Shown: positions 23,525 through 38,700 of the stretch, one piece after another
Position numbering within the stretch: position 1 is the first letter of the stretch
Layout: every line of letters begins with the position of its first letter
Assembly: GCF_048128805.1 (NCBI RefSeq)
Contig: NC_136005.1
Span: 7,032,504-7,096,503 of the forward strand
Direction: 5' to 3'
Source of the DNA: Centroberyx gerrardi
Lineage: Eukaryota; Chordata; Actinopteri; Beryciformes; Berycidae
Length of the DNA stretch: 64,000 nucleotides
Notes under the pieces: model-generated
The model's database searches: none
The model's input: the letters and a program-made list of their open reading frames with translations, nothing else
What the model was told of the DNA's origin: nothing
Made by a program: the position numbers and the translations under genes

Positions 23525-23921
23525 TCAGTCATCTGGTATGGGGGTGTTACAGTTCCCATGGTAGATATAGACAGGTCCGTCACAGCGATAGTACAACTGA
23601 AACACGTCTCCGTATCCGTGCTCCCTCCACCAGGTGCACAGCTGGCGGTTCCAGCCACAGGCCAAGGCATAGAACAGTTCAGGGTGCTCCATGCCGATCA
23701 TGGTGAAGAAGTCCTGGTCCCCAAGGTGGCCCCTGAAACGGTACTGGTCAGCTAGCTTGGCCACATTGCCAGGCTCCAGCAGCTGGTTGTAGAGGGCTGA
23801 GGCCCTCATGGCCCCCAGGTCCAGTAACATCACACCGCTGTTGAAGCCGGGAAGGCCATCAGGAGGAGGTTCCCCTACTTTGGTCTGGGTGTTCTCCTTA
23901 CGATACTGCCAGAAGGTGTGT
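23525..23921 (-). CDS. xxylt1: xxylt1 coding exon 4 (C-terminal)
   Basis: Encodes residues 274 (split codon) to 405 and the TGA stop. It begins after a CCCCCACAG acceptor and reads HTFWQYRKENTQT, then the conserved GLPGFNSGVMLLDL, FRGHLGDQDFFTMIGMEHPE and CTWWREHGY, ending HGNCNTPIPDD. Confidence 0.96.
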
Positions 23922-26900
23922 CTGTGGGGGAGAAAGAGAGGTGTAGGGTTTCGGTTAGTCGTGGTGATATTCCTCAATCGAGGAAGAGAGGATGGCACTA
24001 ACATTTCTAGGGTTAAAGGTTGCGTCCATGGCACCAGCACTGCCAGGGTTAGGGTTAGTTAAACATGTTAAGCTGGGTAATATAAGATGCAGTAAATATC
24101 TAGTAGTAGGCTATGACTGTAATATACAGGTGCAGAAAAGTCAAGAACCAAATGGTTAAAAAAATGGTATCATGCCAAATCTCAGGCCTGAAATCGGGAA
24201 ATCTGAACTCAAGCCCTTCTCACACTGTGGGAAACTTGTAGACAAATGGTGAAATGTCTCATTCACGTGTGTTTGGGCTGATCTACAGTCAGAGGAGTGA
24301 AGGGCAGCTCTGTTTCTGTCCAAGCCTGCTGAACAAACAGTACTGCGGCCCAAAACAGGAAGAGAGCCAGTCCAGGAGCAGGTTGGAGTGCCAGAGGCTC
24401 GTGCCAACTCAGCACCCAATTCTGCCAACACACCAACTCCGAAGTAGCTACAGCACTGGACATACGGTGTGTGTGTGTGTGTGTGTGTTCTATCACTACT
24501 ACATTTCTATTACTGACAGATATACTGAACCAACAAAGTGTCCTGGTGGCTCAGTTGGCTAAAGCCTGCTGCACACTACATAACTTTAGGCCCAATTTAG
24601 CTGTCCCATACAGCTAAACTGTGTTTTTCTTTGGTTTGCATGTTGGCTTGACTGGGTTGTGATTGACAGAAGACGGGTCCTAACATAACCGCAAACAATG
24701 TTAGCTATTGGTTGAAAGATTTATTTTGGAGAGGAAAACGTGAAAATCGGACACATTGTGACCCAGAAGCATTATCTTGCCTCCTCTTGTTTACAAGCAG
24801 AAACCGGTGTACGGAGCTTCTTTCAAAATATAAAAGTTTATAGCCTGCTATTAGCATTCTGATGCAAGTTTGCAAAATGCGATCAATCACAGTGATGCAT
24901 TACTATTATTATTATGGAGTTGTTTTCTATGCTGCTTGGAATTGAATGGGAGTGAATAAGACAGATTTAATAATATTTTTAATCGTGGTGCATGCATGTA
25001 AAAACTATCAGAATTAACATTAAAGGGATGGAAAATGAAAACAATGATCAAAAAACTGCAGGAATCACGCTGGAGTGTCCCTCAAGTTATGACTTAAGTG
25101 CTTAACCTCCCACCTAACATCTACAGAACTGGTTAACAACTAGCATTAAGATTACTCAAAGAATCTAATCTTCAAGGGATTTATTGTCTTTCTGCAGCAG
25201 CTCCAGTCTAGGAGGTAAGAAGCTTGGTAGTCTGGCTATGTGTTTGCTCAGCTGTGGTTAGCCTAAGGGACCAGACCGTGACTTTCAAAAAGTTCAGCTT
25301 CATACCATCTCCTATGGGTCACACAGCCTCAACCTCCACCTTCCTCCAACATTCATCTCTGCACTTGATAAGCATGGAGCGAATTAAGGCTACTTAAAAT
25401 GGATGAAGAATCACTTCAATACCAATAAGTCAATACCATACGTCAATACCAATAAGCGTAGCCCCTGCTCAGCAAACAAATGCAAAAACAAAAAACATAC
25501 CTGCCAAGCAGGGTCTCATAAGCATCATGTCTTTACAAGAAATCAACAGCCTGGGCCAGTTAGGCCAGGAAAATCCTGGATAAACGTGTAATGGATGGAG
25601 ATTCATCGGGAGGAATTTAAAAATGACCATGGTAATGTCCACTGCTGGTGTCACGGCATTGAGGGGGACAGAAGAAATCAATAATTAAGACTAACTGACT
25701 TTGAAGTGAGTGACAAGAAATTACATAAATGTGTCATTTGGTGGATGATTTTATCCAATAGTCTTATAATAGGCATGAATGCATATACTTTTAGTGTGTG
25801 CCACTGAGGGCATTGAACCTCTATCTCTGGCCATGTGCTAACTATTGAGCTATACAGGAACGTGAGGAGAATTTCGGAAATAATGGTTACAGCACCACTT
25901 ACAGTGGGGAGTTTCCATGGCTGAGTTAGCCACTGATCTACAGTACAAGTTATGCGGTTATGGGTGTGGAGCTTGAAAGCTTGCTAAATGAGTGGATTTT
26001 CATCATGGTTTACTTATGTTCTCAAGTTTTTGCATGCTCTTAGGGCAGAGGTTTTGTCATTTGAGAATGTAGCCTGGAATCTCTGGTATGTTTGCTTGGA
26101 TATGCACACTGACAGACACACTTCAGTTCTGGTATATTGGCTGAGCGAAGCCAAACATACCGTCATCCTGCAGAAAGTTTGAAGAAAAAGCAGTGAAAAC
26201 ACAGGGAGGGTGAAACGCAGTGCATCCTTCATGACCTCTCTCTATGCATCTAGCCCCTTCCTCACTGTCTCTTATCGATGTTCTCAACTCCCTCTCTCGT
26301 CGTTCTTGAAAGGAGGCATTGAGGACAGAGCTTCAGAGGAGCAGTAGGGCTCACAGGGAGATTGACTTAAGTTAGGAAAAAAACAACAGAGCCTGCCCTT
26401 AAAGCACTTTACTCTCAGTGGACATCACTACAAGCTATACTGCACAAAGGGACCTGGAGAGTGGCAATGGGGCATGAAAACATGTTTTACTTTGTTGCTG
26501 CACGTGACTCCAATTTTGACAAAGAGCTTCTGAGCATCTCTCAAGTACTCCTGGGTATGGTCTTCTGAGCATCTCAACTGTATATACCCCTGGGTATGGC
26601 TGCTGTGCTTTGTATCACTAAATACACCAGAAATTTCCCTTATGATCATTTATTTCATCTTCCCCTTGAACTTTAAAAGAGGATGAAAAAATTAGAAAAG
26701 GTGTGAAAACCAAGTCATGGTCAGTCATATAATTTCTAGCCAGCATCTACTAGCTCAACTCAGATCAAAAACGTCTTAATATTTAGGATGAGCAGAATAG
26801 AGCAGATGCGATTCAGAGAAGGGCAACTACTGCTCTTGCTGATAGGGGAGACATAATGGATTCGTGTAAAACATGCAGAAGAATGAGGTAAGGGTGCGCA

Positions 26901-29900
26901 GTAGGGCTGTCAAAATTGGCCAAAAATGACGTTCGATTATTCCTTCTAAAAAAACACATAGGTTCGAACCATTCGAATATCTATTTTGCGCAATATGTCC
27001 ATAAGAGGGCAAACCAATACAACGAGACATAACTACTTGTATAGGTATATTTATTTCAACATAAACATGTCTTTTAAAAGATCTACATACCTACACATTA
27101 CAAAATAAACAAATAAAATAATGTCCTATACCGTAAAACTTCATTTAAAGACCGTTGGTGCTAGAGTGAGAACTGAGGACGCGCTGTCTCTCGGAGCGAG
27201 ATCAAATGAATGATTCGTAATTGATATGTTATTCGATAGCCTAATTTTTATACAGGTTAGGTAATATTCATACTGGTTTAAATAAACAGTTTGATACAAC
27301 TTGGGGTTCCACAATTTTGCCGTCTGACCAAAATCCGAAGTACTTCCAAACAGGGCTTTTCAGATTGCTCGGAGGGGGTTGTGAACTCTCTGCCATCATT
27401 ACCACACGGTTGTTGTTGAATTATTCGCTCGTTTCAGCTTGACCTACATTTCATTTTCAATCAATGAAAGTGACGTTGTGTGACTCCTGTCCGTCATGCG
27501 GTGCGTTCAGTGCAGCGGCCCAGGCCCATGCGAGGCAGACAGCCACGGTAGTGCTGCTTTTTTTTTTTTTTCCACAATCGAATATTCATTTTCACAATCG
27601 AATGTGTTTTTTTTTACAATTCGAATATATAATCGAATTTAGAATATTCGTGGACAGCCCTCGTGCGCAGTAACACAAGAGGCTTAAAAGACTGCCCAGA
27701 TACAACCCATTAATACAATGAGCAATCTCACCACAAGCCTTTTTCTTTTAGCACTGAATGTCAGGGTACCTGAGCAGCATTTGTTCCTTGATAAATGTCA
27801 AAGTTATTTATCTTTGAAAATTAACGTCATTCTAATGGTCATTTTCACACTGTTCATGATTCCTGCGGTTGACTATTTCTATCAAGACCATGGAGGCCGT
27901 GGGTTTCTGTGCTGTGGGTGTAACTTCAGTAGTTTTTTTTTTCTCTGGCTTTCTTGAAGTGTCCACTTCAAGAAAGTACAAAATGCTCTATTCCATGTAC
28001 TGGCTGGCTAAAAGCCAATGCAGTGAGATTTTTTCACCGCCTGCTGAACACAAGGATGAATGGGGAAAAAAGAACCTCTCTTGCAAGCATGCACACGTTT
28101 GCCCACACACACTTCACAGTATTGAAATAATTCTAAGTATAGGCCGACCCTCTGGAAAATCTTCTGAGAATGAAATATTCATGGATAAATGCGTTGGCTT
28201 AAAACACATGGGGATGGAAGATTGATATCATGGTGCAGTACAGACGAGCAAAGCTGTTGCAGGGCAGTCAGCAACTTTGTTAAAGAATACGGATCACCTC
28301 TTAAGTCATCTTGTTTCTAAAGTGAATACAGAAGTGAAATTTATAAGCAGCCACCCTGTTCTACATGCAAATTAATTGGCCTAGCCCTCTTGGTGCAAAT
28401 TGTGAAGAGGAGGATGATTAGGCTTCTTACTGTACATGCATCCTCACTCTGCAGCTAAGTCAAATCTAGTGGGACCAGTGGATTCTCTCCGTCATGCTCT
28501 GCTTTTATGGCTGACCTATATATAGCAGCTCCACTGTACTTGTTCACATAGTCTTACAGTCTCTTGGTTGGTAGCTGGGGACTTGCGGCCCCCATGGATC
28601 ATTTGTCTCTCTTAAGTCATGCGTTGGGTCTACGTGCACCGAGACACATTTAGGGTGAGCACGGTCAGCAAGAGGAACGTTTACACAGCCTTTTCCACGG
28701 TGCTGTTTTAAACACAAGGACTTACTGTATGCTGAATGTGCTTAGTTCACATGACAGCTATATTTGATTTATACCATACCCGGGATGGGAAACGCATCAG
28801 ATCCACACTGTCACAGAAGACAGCGAAGCAGATGTAAACAGAGGCAAATTGGGTTAATATTTGAATTTCCGTCACTCAGGCTGAGTTTGATAGGGAAGTT
28901 TAACACAAGATTTGCTGTTAGCACTGTTAACAGCTGACTGGCTGTACACACATGATTCTGCGTAATGTTCATGATGACCTGCAGTCAAATATCAGAGACT
29001 GCAGGTGGGGAATGTCTTTCATCCATGTGACATTATGCAGCATCATAATGTTAGACACTTTGTTTTCTACAGTCCTTGAGTGACTGAAGAATATTCTCCA
29101 GAAAATTCCCCAAATGGTTTTTTAAATATGAAACTTGAAATTTGACATCTATTGACATTACTGCAAGCCTTGTTTTAAAAATGTACAACACTTCACTTCA
29201 GGTACAGCACTACGCTTCGATTACAGCTCAACTTTAACATCACAAAACAGCAAAAATCTTTCATAAATCTACTTGCATTTTCTAGGAATTTGGATGCAAA
29301 AACTTAATTTGCAGTGAGCTCATTAAAATATATCAACAGCACAAAATGGACATGAAAATAGTTCCAATAAAATTCTTACATAAGGAACATCAGGAAGTGT
29401 TTACAATAAAAGACTGCAGGCTCGATGCACAAAGGCATGTGTTTACAATTACGAGTGTACCAGAACCCTCTCCCTCATATCAAATACCTCTCTGTTGTTT
29501 TCATCCCAAATTCATGAAGCAATGAAGGAACCTGGACAGAGTTTGCCCAACATTACATAACCACGACCTGTGTGCTCACATAAAGGGACATAGGGTGACT
29601 GCAATACATACACTACCAGTCAAAAGTTTGGACACACGCATTTTTCTTTATTTTTACTATTTTTGTAATGTATGACATACACAAATGGAATTATGCAGTG
29701 ACCAAAAAAGTGTTCAAAAAATCAAAACTATCTTATATTTTAGATTCTTTAAAGTAGCCGCCCTTTTTCATACATAGGCATCAACTTCACTATTTATATT
29801 TGTCTAAGAAACAAATTTCAAGCATTTAAGCATAAGCCTTTAGATCAAAATGGCTTTAAGATCATGAAAAACATAGTACGTTCAATAAGGTGTGTCCAAA

Positions 29901-32900
29901 CTTTGGTCGTGTCCCTCCCTGTGTGTGTTCTGATGTCTGATGCTGGAGTACTTTTCCAAACTGGTCACCTCGACCTTTGAGTAATAGTGAGATTTGAGAG
30001 ACTGGGACATAATGCAGCACTGTTCCCTGTCAGAATGTCTTCATATGCAGTATTTTCTGTTCCTCTGTGGCTGTACACCCAAAAAAGTTTCAGTGTGACC
30101 TCTTAGCTAAGATTCCTAAAAGTGCCTCCCCCTGCGGTCTGCAAGTTCACAGAGCCATCGTCGCCTGCCTCTAATTTTCACTGCCAGCCTCTCAAGTGAA
30201 GTGTCTCTCTCACTCCAAAAAGAACGGCAAGCATTAGCAGGCGACAGGGACACTCTGTGCTGCTACATCATCCAAATCTGTCCACTTTGTTCAGAACGAG
30301 AAACGGCCTAATCTCCGAAAGCTGCTTAAAACACTCCTGCTGATAGAGGGGGGGTCTGGTTCAGGGGTAAACAAATGAAATGTCTGGTCCTTTTCATCAC
30401 CGAGCCGTTTGGCAGACTGAAGCAGGTATATCAGAGTTCCAGCACTGACAGGAAAGGGAAGCCATTCAGCAAGAAAGCCCAAAGGTGCTGGCGCCTACTT
30501 AAAAACCTAACTTTACAGAACCGTTAGCTACAAAATCAAGCGCTTCCTGACCCCCCAACACAAAAACAAAACCCTTTCAAAAGAAATTCTCTCGAGCCAA
30601 GTTGGAGTGTGTACTGTGAAGTGTGTCATGAATCAATGCATTCATGGCACACATTTTAAAAAGTAGGTTTATTCTAGTGTATAATATATCTTATAATCTA
30701 TCCTGATGAGTAAGGGGGCTATGTAATGGTACAATCTTTACAAAACCACTATGTCTACCCGTTTCACAAATAATTTCAAATCAGAACAAGGATGGAGAAG
30801 GATGTCACAGCTTAGAAAGATCTGACTGTATAAAATCTGAAAGACTAAGATATGCATCCGTCTTCAAAGTGGGAAAACGTGGGATGTAACGTACGACAGA
30901 AGCTCAAAACCAAAACCCATAAACCAAAATAAGAAACGCTGACATGCATCTGGCTATTGTCTCTCCATTGTCAGTGTTTGTGGCTGTCACTCTGACACTT
31001 ACGTAAGCGGGTCTTGTCTCTCGGGTTTTAAAACGTTACGGATGCGGCTACAGGAGGAAGAGACGGGGCATTTTTTCCAATAATGAACTTTTCATTGGCA
31101 GGACGTGCGCTGAATGAGGCTGGTGGGAGGATGCCTTCTCCTGCATAATGCTCTGTCCATTAACACCAGAGGCGAGTGCGAGCTGAGAGCCCTCTCCACT
31201 CAACACAGGAAAACACTCCAGCGGAGAGGATGCACTAGCTAGCTTGCACAAACCAAGTTTCAAACTTATTAAGATATTACATAATATCTAGCACATTTCC
31301 TGTGTATTGGCAATGCTTTAGAACTATCTATATTATATTTAACATCTGCTTTTGGATACAGTTACTCAACAGTAAAGAAATTATAGGCTAAATCACATTT
31401 CAATGGGTAGATGATATTAAAAAAGACATTTTTATTGCATATGTGATTCACTCGATTTATTATAGCTAAGTTGGAGACTACTGCTGGCTGGGCAAATAGC
31501 AATGTCTTTGAGAGAAACTGCAAACTTCAAAATGTGCTTTGCTGTCAACACATTTTAATTTCTTTAAAAAAAAAAAGGGAATAAAGCAATTGCTGTTACT
31601 GCAATGTGTTTTAAAGCTCCCTTCTTTCAAAGACTCATTGAGCCCGCTGAACTTGGACAAATAGGCTGGCAGAGTGAGTTATCCTTCATGCCACTGCTGA
31701 ATGTGCACACTCACACAAAAACATACCAACACACACACACACACACACACACACACAGCCTTGTTGGTCTAACAAGATGGGGAACCGGTTGTGACTTGGG
31801 GTTTTGTTGAGATCCCGTAAATCAGCTAGTCGGTGAGGCTGTTTGTGGTAAGTGGCGTGAGCTCCTGCTCCACTGCCGTGTGTTTTGAGTGTGTGTGTCC
31901 GGGCAGATGGGGAGAACATTATTAGGGGCTTCCCCTGGTCAGTGGACCGTTGAGCCGCTACAGTGACAGGACTATGGAGAGGGCAGAGATACAGATCTGT
32001 TTGGAGTTCCTGTAGCCCTCTGAGGCCTGCCAGGAAAGCATTTCTGAAACCACTTCACCAGAAATGTGACATCATCATCATCATCGACACACAAACACAG
32101 TGCACACACACACACACCCACGACAATCTCTCTGTTTTAGAGATATTAGAATGAATTCACATCAAACAGTTCCACATATAATGGACTATTTACTACTGTA
32201 TACCTGTATATGCAGTTCCAGCACTTATCTGCTGGTGGGCGCCCATGTGTAACCATGCAATAGTTAGGATAAACTGCTACATGGGCAAAAAAGTTAACTT
32301 GGAAGTGTTTAGATGTTTCTGAAACCTGTGTAGTACCTGGAGAATAAAGCGCTCAGCCTTGTAAAACACTCCTTTCACCACATAATTTACATTAATGCAA
32401 ATTTCTGTGCAATAGGTTCTTTTGAAAGTAAAGCTATTGAACAGCAGATGGAGGAACATTAATCTTATCCATAGGCGCCTCGGGACGGAGAAGAACATGA
32501 AACAAAAAGTGCTTTCAAAGCACGTGCAAGATTGATGATATGCAACTCAAGCTAAATTGGATTCTTTCCCTGGCCCTCTCCCCCTGTCTAAAGTATATTG
32601 TTTCATTATTTTCCTTTCCTCTGAAGAATGTCCGGAGAGAGGAGATCAAAGTGCTAGAACAAAAGGTTGTCAATTAAGGCTGGAAGTTCCCTCTCTGTAG
32701 ACTGGGACAGTGCCCTCTGACACTAGAGTTGAGGTACGAGGGTATATAGAGGGCGACGCTGTTCTTTGCCATTGCAAATTAACAAACTGGAATGGAGAGA
32801 CGTGTGTTCAAAAGGGCCGCTTTTGGCACAGAGCACAACCTGTCTCAGCTAAAACCATATTCATTACTGCGCATCCATCACTCTGAGCTCTCTCTCAATG

Positions 32901-33349
32901 TGTGTGTGTGTGTGTGTGTGTGAATGTGTGTGTAGTGGTAGTGAATTATGAGGAAAATTGTGAGACTGAGTAAAAAGACAAACTACGAAAGCGCCATCAC
33001 AGCTGTTCACTTACTAACCCCGCCCCCCTTTTAAATTAATACAAACACAAGCAGATTCTTTGTCTCATACACACACAGTCTGTAAAAACCTGGAGGAGAC
33101 CACCTGGCTGTATGTTTATCGCAGTAAGCAGCTGCTCCACTAGACAGCCCTTGTAAGCATGACACAGCCGTGGTGTAGTCTTACTCTCCCTCACGCGCAC
33201 GCGCACACACACACACACACACACACACAAAGCGGTAAAGCAGTCTAAACGAGCCAGTCGTGTTTGTGTTAGTACCTCTGAGAAAGACAGAAAAATCAGC
33301 TGAGGAACAAAGAGCGGGAAAGTCAGAGCCCCTTGTTTACTGCAACACA

Positions 33350-33399
<50 letters not shown>

Positions 33400-35651
33400 G
33401 ACAAACATACACATACCTCATCTGCTATAGGCTGCACTCCAGAAATCCATTTTGGATATGTGACAGCTGACGTCATGATTTGATGGATGAAAGTGGTTTG
33501 CAGGAATCTTAATCAGACCCGTCTCTGATCAGAAGTTAATAAAGGGAAGAAAAACTGGCTCATAGGTGAGCTGAAGTGGGCAGAGACGTACGGGAAGTTG
33601 ATCCTTACTCATTCGCAAAATGTGTGACTCCATAATTGCCTGGACTTATTTGAAAAGACTGACTGTGCCAATAGAGGCTTAAGTTTATCACAATTGTGAC
33701 AAAGTTAAAAGTGAGACCGATCTCAACTAGGGCTAAACCGGTGAAAATCTTTACCTACCTGAAAACAAGTCAGAACGCGTTTTTTCGCCAAATAAGGTAG
33801 TAAACGGCAAAAACTACTGTGAGCACTCATTGACTCAAGATACTGGTGTTTATGGCTCTTACAGACGAGTGCCAGTACACACACTGCTGTGGCACGAGCT
33901 GTGTTTATAAAGGAGGATAAGAACAATGGTCTGAGAAAGCTGCCTATTCTTCCTCTTGAGCTGTCGTGCTGCTGCAGGGCTGAGGATGTGAGGAGAGGAA
34001 GGAGGGAGGGAGGGAAGGAGGGAGGGAGGGAGGGAGAGGAGGACAAAAGCGGCGAGAGAAAAGGGAAGAGGAGAGGAGAGGGGAAACTGGAGAAAAACAA
34101 ACAGGAATCGTCGATAGAAAAAGTTTCGGTCTCCAGCTCTGCAGTGCCACCAAGGGGTTGCCATGACTTGAAGGCAAAGTGGGCTCCATGGGTCGGCTTG
34201 ATTGATGTGAATTGTGCAATGAACTCAGGTCAGAATAACCTGGCAGCTGGGACGTAGAGCATAGCCAGGTGAGAAAAGGTGAGAGGGATCCCATCGGTGT
34301 CTTGCAAATCCAGTATATTCTTCTCCATTTAGTTTCACTTGTTCTCAGCCAGGTCAGGATTTGTCTGTCTGGCCTACCAGCCCACAGCAGGGATGAGCAG
34401 ATTATTTATTAACTCCAGCCAGGTATGACATTTCCTGACATGGAGCATCAGCGGCTAGTTAGAGCCTGCCAAATCTTCAATTATTGATCTTGGCATGAGA
34501 GACTTACCTACTGAAACTGAACTAGCTTAGTCATAAAGGCCATCACATCACCATCTTTTTGCTGCCAGGTAATGGGGTGGTTCTGAATTGTTTATGGCTG
34601 TTTGATGGCAAGATTTATCTGTTAATTAGGGGGAACGCCACTCAATTTCATACCAACTTAGTCTTTATGCCTGATGACATTAGGGTTTCAAGTCTTAGTT
34701 CTCTGGTTTTGGGAGAAAGTTGCTCATGTTTGCACATATTTATTTAAAACACTGACACTGATGAAGCCCTGATGGGTCTGTTGAATAAAACAGACTTTTT
34801 ATTAGCATGAATGAATGCAGGCCTCCTCTATTTTTTTATATGGGGCTACACTAGGTCAACGCACCACCAACAATTCAGAAAAACATAAGTGCGTGGGGTT
34901 TGCTCCCATTCGCACATACTTATTGGACTGTGCCAGACTGAAGGAGTATTATGTGATTACTTAAATTAAGCGCCGTTTCCCTTTAAGTAGATTGTTTCTC
35001 CGGGGCTTGACGCATGTTTAATGTGAGGTGACAAATGCCTCAGGGAGGAAAAATGATGGCTGGAAAATGAATCAGCTTGGGGCTGATGCAAACACACACA
35101 GACCATACAGTACTTCCACTGGCACACAACCTTTTTAAAATGCTTCAGAATACCCAGACAAACCAGTATCCTCACTTTAGAAAGTCCAAACTTGCAGCAT
35201 TCAATAATCATCAATATTACAACTGAAAGAGTAGTCTGTATCCCATTATTTTGTGACCCACATCAAATCCCTCCCTCTTCAGCATCTCACTCAGTGAGGC
35301 AAAGCGAGAGCTAGACAAATAGAGAGTGAACAATATAGAGAGAGGTGAAGAGCAGCTCTCAGCTTCCTGAAAAAAAGCAAAAACACGATGACCTTCAGAA
35401 CATTGCAACACTCACATGGAAGTTTCCGTTAGAGCTAGCAAACCTTGCCTGCCCTCACATCCCTCGCCTGCCACCAGCCTCTCCAATATATCCCCAGCAC
35501 CACACACACACACACACACACCCCCACTTCACCATTACAAACTCCTCTCTCTCTTCCTCCTTGTCCCCCACACCTTCTTGGACAGTCCGTCTTCCTTACT
35601 TGCTCCAGCCCCCAATCCTGTGTTTATAAATGTCCTGACAGCACAGTTCAT

Positions 35652-35700
<49 letters not shown>

Positions 35701-38700
35701 AACAGAGCGCACTCCTGTCACTGTCACTTTGATGAGAACCTGAGACTAGTGAGCTCTCACAAATCAAAGGTGCCATCTCCTCTCAGCTTTTAGTGGGCGC
35801 CCTCTGACATTGATGGGCCACGTGGCTCCTATCGACCAGAACTCAGACCCACTTCACCACATCTAAAAGCCCTGTCCTTGAATAGGAACACATGGACGAC
35901 AACATTACAGGGAGCCCAGGTTTTTTTTTAGTTTTTTTTTTATAATTACTGCAGCTAGAGGTTTTGAATTTCTGTTTGAGGTGTAGAAATGACATGCTGG
36001 CAACATCCTCAGTGTTCTTGTGATTCAGTGTCTGAGACTGTGTGAGAGACTTCTGATGTTCTTTCTCACTTAGAAACTGTGAGAGAACGTGAGTGAGTAC
36101 GCGCAAGTGAGACCGATAAAAACTTTCATTTCAATCCATCTGGGGTCAACAGAGTGTGTGAAATTTGTACGGTGGATCAGAAAGCGAGGGAGTGTGTGCT
36201 CAAAGAGAGAGAGAGAGAGAGAGCAACAGAAAGGACATTGGATACACTGATCAATAGCATGCCAAGATATATTGGGTTGTCGGCCTTTCCCCAGAATTTC
36301 CCCAATACTAAAATTCGACACCAAAAGCCGTGTGTAACACGTCGGAAATCAAAGCAAAGCGACTTGATTTTCTTTTAAATTAAAAATTTAGAAGATGCCA
36401 TATCTCTCCAACGGTTAAAAAAAGAGATTATATCACGAGTAATAGATCTCAAAGTAATAGATTGGTTTAGCGCTCTACATCAGCTGACACAAAGTTTAGT
36501 ACTTGGAGTTTTAGTACTTGGTATCGGCATGGAGAAAGTGGCATCAGTGTTTCCCTAATGTGACGAACCAAACTGCCTACCTGTAGACTGGCTGCATCTC
36601 TCTGCTGATGCCTAAGACCGCTCCGGGAGGGAAGCGATCAAACTCTTGGAAGAGATCCCTGATGTTGGTCCTGTATTTCAAGTCCAGGTCCAGCTGCACG
36701 ATGCGCGTCAGACCTGAAAGAAAAGCCCTCCGTTTAAAAACCATGAAATCATTTTTTATGACAAAACATTTCATACTCACCTGCCACTGTAAGAGGGAAT
36801 TCTCAAAACTCTTACAGCAATTCATAGTATTTCCATGATGTCACATGCATTTCCTACCAATATCGCACTTTACAATACACGCAGTTCATTGGCTGGCCAT
36901 CTGGCTCCTACCAAGATGGCCGTGTGGTGATGTAACAGAATACTATGGATAGCCTAAAACTCATAACCCACAACCTCATCTATAACTTCACCAAATTCTT
37001 ACTAAAGAGACGAGTTTGATTTAAGATTATATAAACTACTAACCAAATGGTCTAAAACTAGAAAGACAGACATAATTGATGGCTTTTATTATGTTTGCCA
37101 AAAAACATGCAACCAAAGTGACTGATGATGACAGTTGTTTAATACATATAATACGCAAGCTGTCTATTTTCCAAAATTGATGAGACCAGGAAATGTAGGC
37201 CTATTTATTTTCTCACTCAACACTGCAGGTAGGCTGAATTTATTTTAGACGAATACTTCATTGACAACTAGTACATCATCTAGCGATTAACAGACAACTT
37301 ACTTAATCATTCCCATACGTAGTTCTAAGACTCCTTTCAGGAATATAAAACCGCAGGGTCAGTAAGATTAGACTCTGGCAGACTCCTGAACAGCTGAACA
37401 TGCACCCTGGCAATAGATCATGGACTATACAGCAATATATATTAGGGTCATGCAATAGATCATGGACTATGCAGCAATACGAGGGTCATGCACAGGTATA
37501 TTTGTCTTTCATGTTATTTATATTGTTTACATCACAAAAGGAATTTCCATGCAATAAATGTTAGAAATGTGTAGAAAGACGAGCATAGCTGTAAATAGCA
37601 CAAAGTTAATGTTTGGCAGCAGAAAGCCTGCGTACAGTGAAGGATTACCACTGTAACTTGTTCTTTGTGGATAAAATCATAACACCAGTATCCAGGATAC
37701 ACAGACCCTCATCTGTTCATTGTTCCAACTTCCTGTGTTTTGCTGGTTGGCATGGCGATGAAAGGTTGGGAAACACTCAGGGCGCTGGGCAGGTGTGCCA
37801 TGGACACAACATAATTATTGCATTGGTGAAGCACTTGCCATGCCAATTTGAGAGGGACTGTCACAGAAGATAAGTAATGCCTGTAATGCCCTGGGGGAGG
37901 GGTTTGGATCGGTGGAGGGTTCGGTGTTTAAAGACACGTTCAAGGAGACTTCAGAGGCTGTTGAGGGAGGGGAGAGCTGTATCCACTTTAGGCATCCAAA
38001 ATTTCCAAACCAATTCAGCGTGTCAAACTGGCAATATTTGAGTTCAAAGTTTGTACCTCTAATCTTTAGGCTGCTGTACCGTCACCCAACCTCTAAGACG
38101 GCTTCCTAATGTAGATCAGCCTCGCTTTAAAAATCACAAGAAAACAGCATTTCGATGGTGTCTTACTTCTGATGCATTTCTGGTTGAAATAGGCGGGACA
38201 TAAGGTGGGAAGAAACTGTTGAAACATGGGCGGGTTGGACCCTAATAAACATAGAAAGTGATTCCGTGCTTGGTGCATTATCGTGAGCTGTAAAAAATCC
38301 CAGATTCTTTAAAATGAATATATTCCAGCCACCAGGACACAATCATGGTGTTTTAGGAAGAGGAAGCAGGGTTTTTGGGGGGTGAATACCCCAAAATTGC
38401 CCTGTTGCACCATGCTGCCATTCGTGTTGCTTTGAAAGTTGTCAAGTTGCAGGTTTTATATGATGGAAGGGGCGTAGGGTGGATTGTTAAAAATGTTTTG
38501 ATGGTATTATAGGTTGGAATTTCTATGTACACTTACTGGTTCGCCATGAAGAAAGACCTTTATTTATTTATTTATTTTATACAGCACTTGTCAAAACAAG
38601 TGTTACAAAGTGCTAGGTGGACATTATGAAAAGGAGAATTAGCTAACACGGTGAAACATTTTTTTTCACATCATTGTGATAAACTCCTTCCTGGAGGTTC

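Larger units (their letters stand above)
23922..36580 (-). other. xxylt1: xxylt1 intron 3 (12.7 kb)
   Basis: Bounded by donor GTAGGC and acceptor CACAG on the minus strand. It holds SINE/MITE relics, two complete MITEs (26902-27662 and about 29611-29910), (CA)n and (GA)n microsatellites, a hairpin at 27949-27976 and a homeodomain/octamer-rich patch near 28366. No other gene is seen inside. Confidence 0.85.

Noticed and set aside
25775..25860. Possible tRNA gene
   Set aside because: A- and B-box-like words are present but no complete cloverleaf; better explained as a SINE relic.
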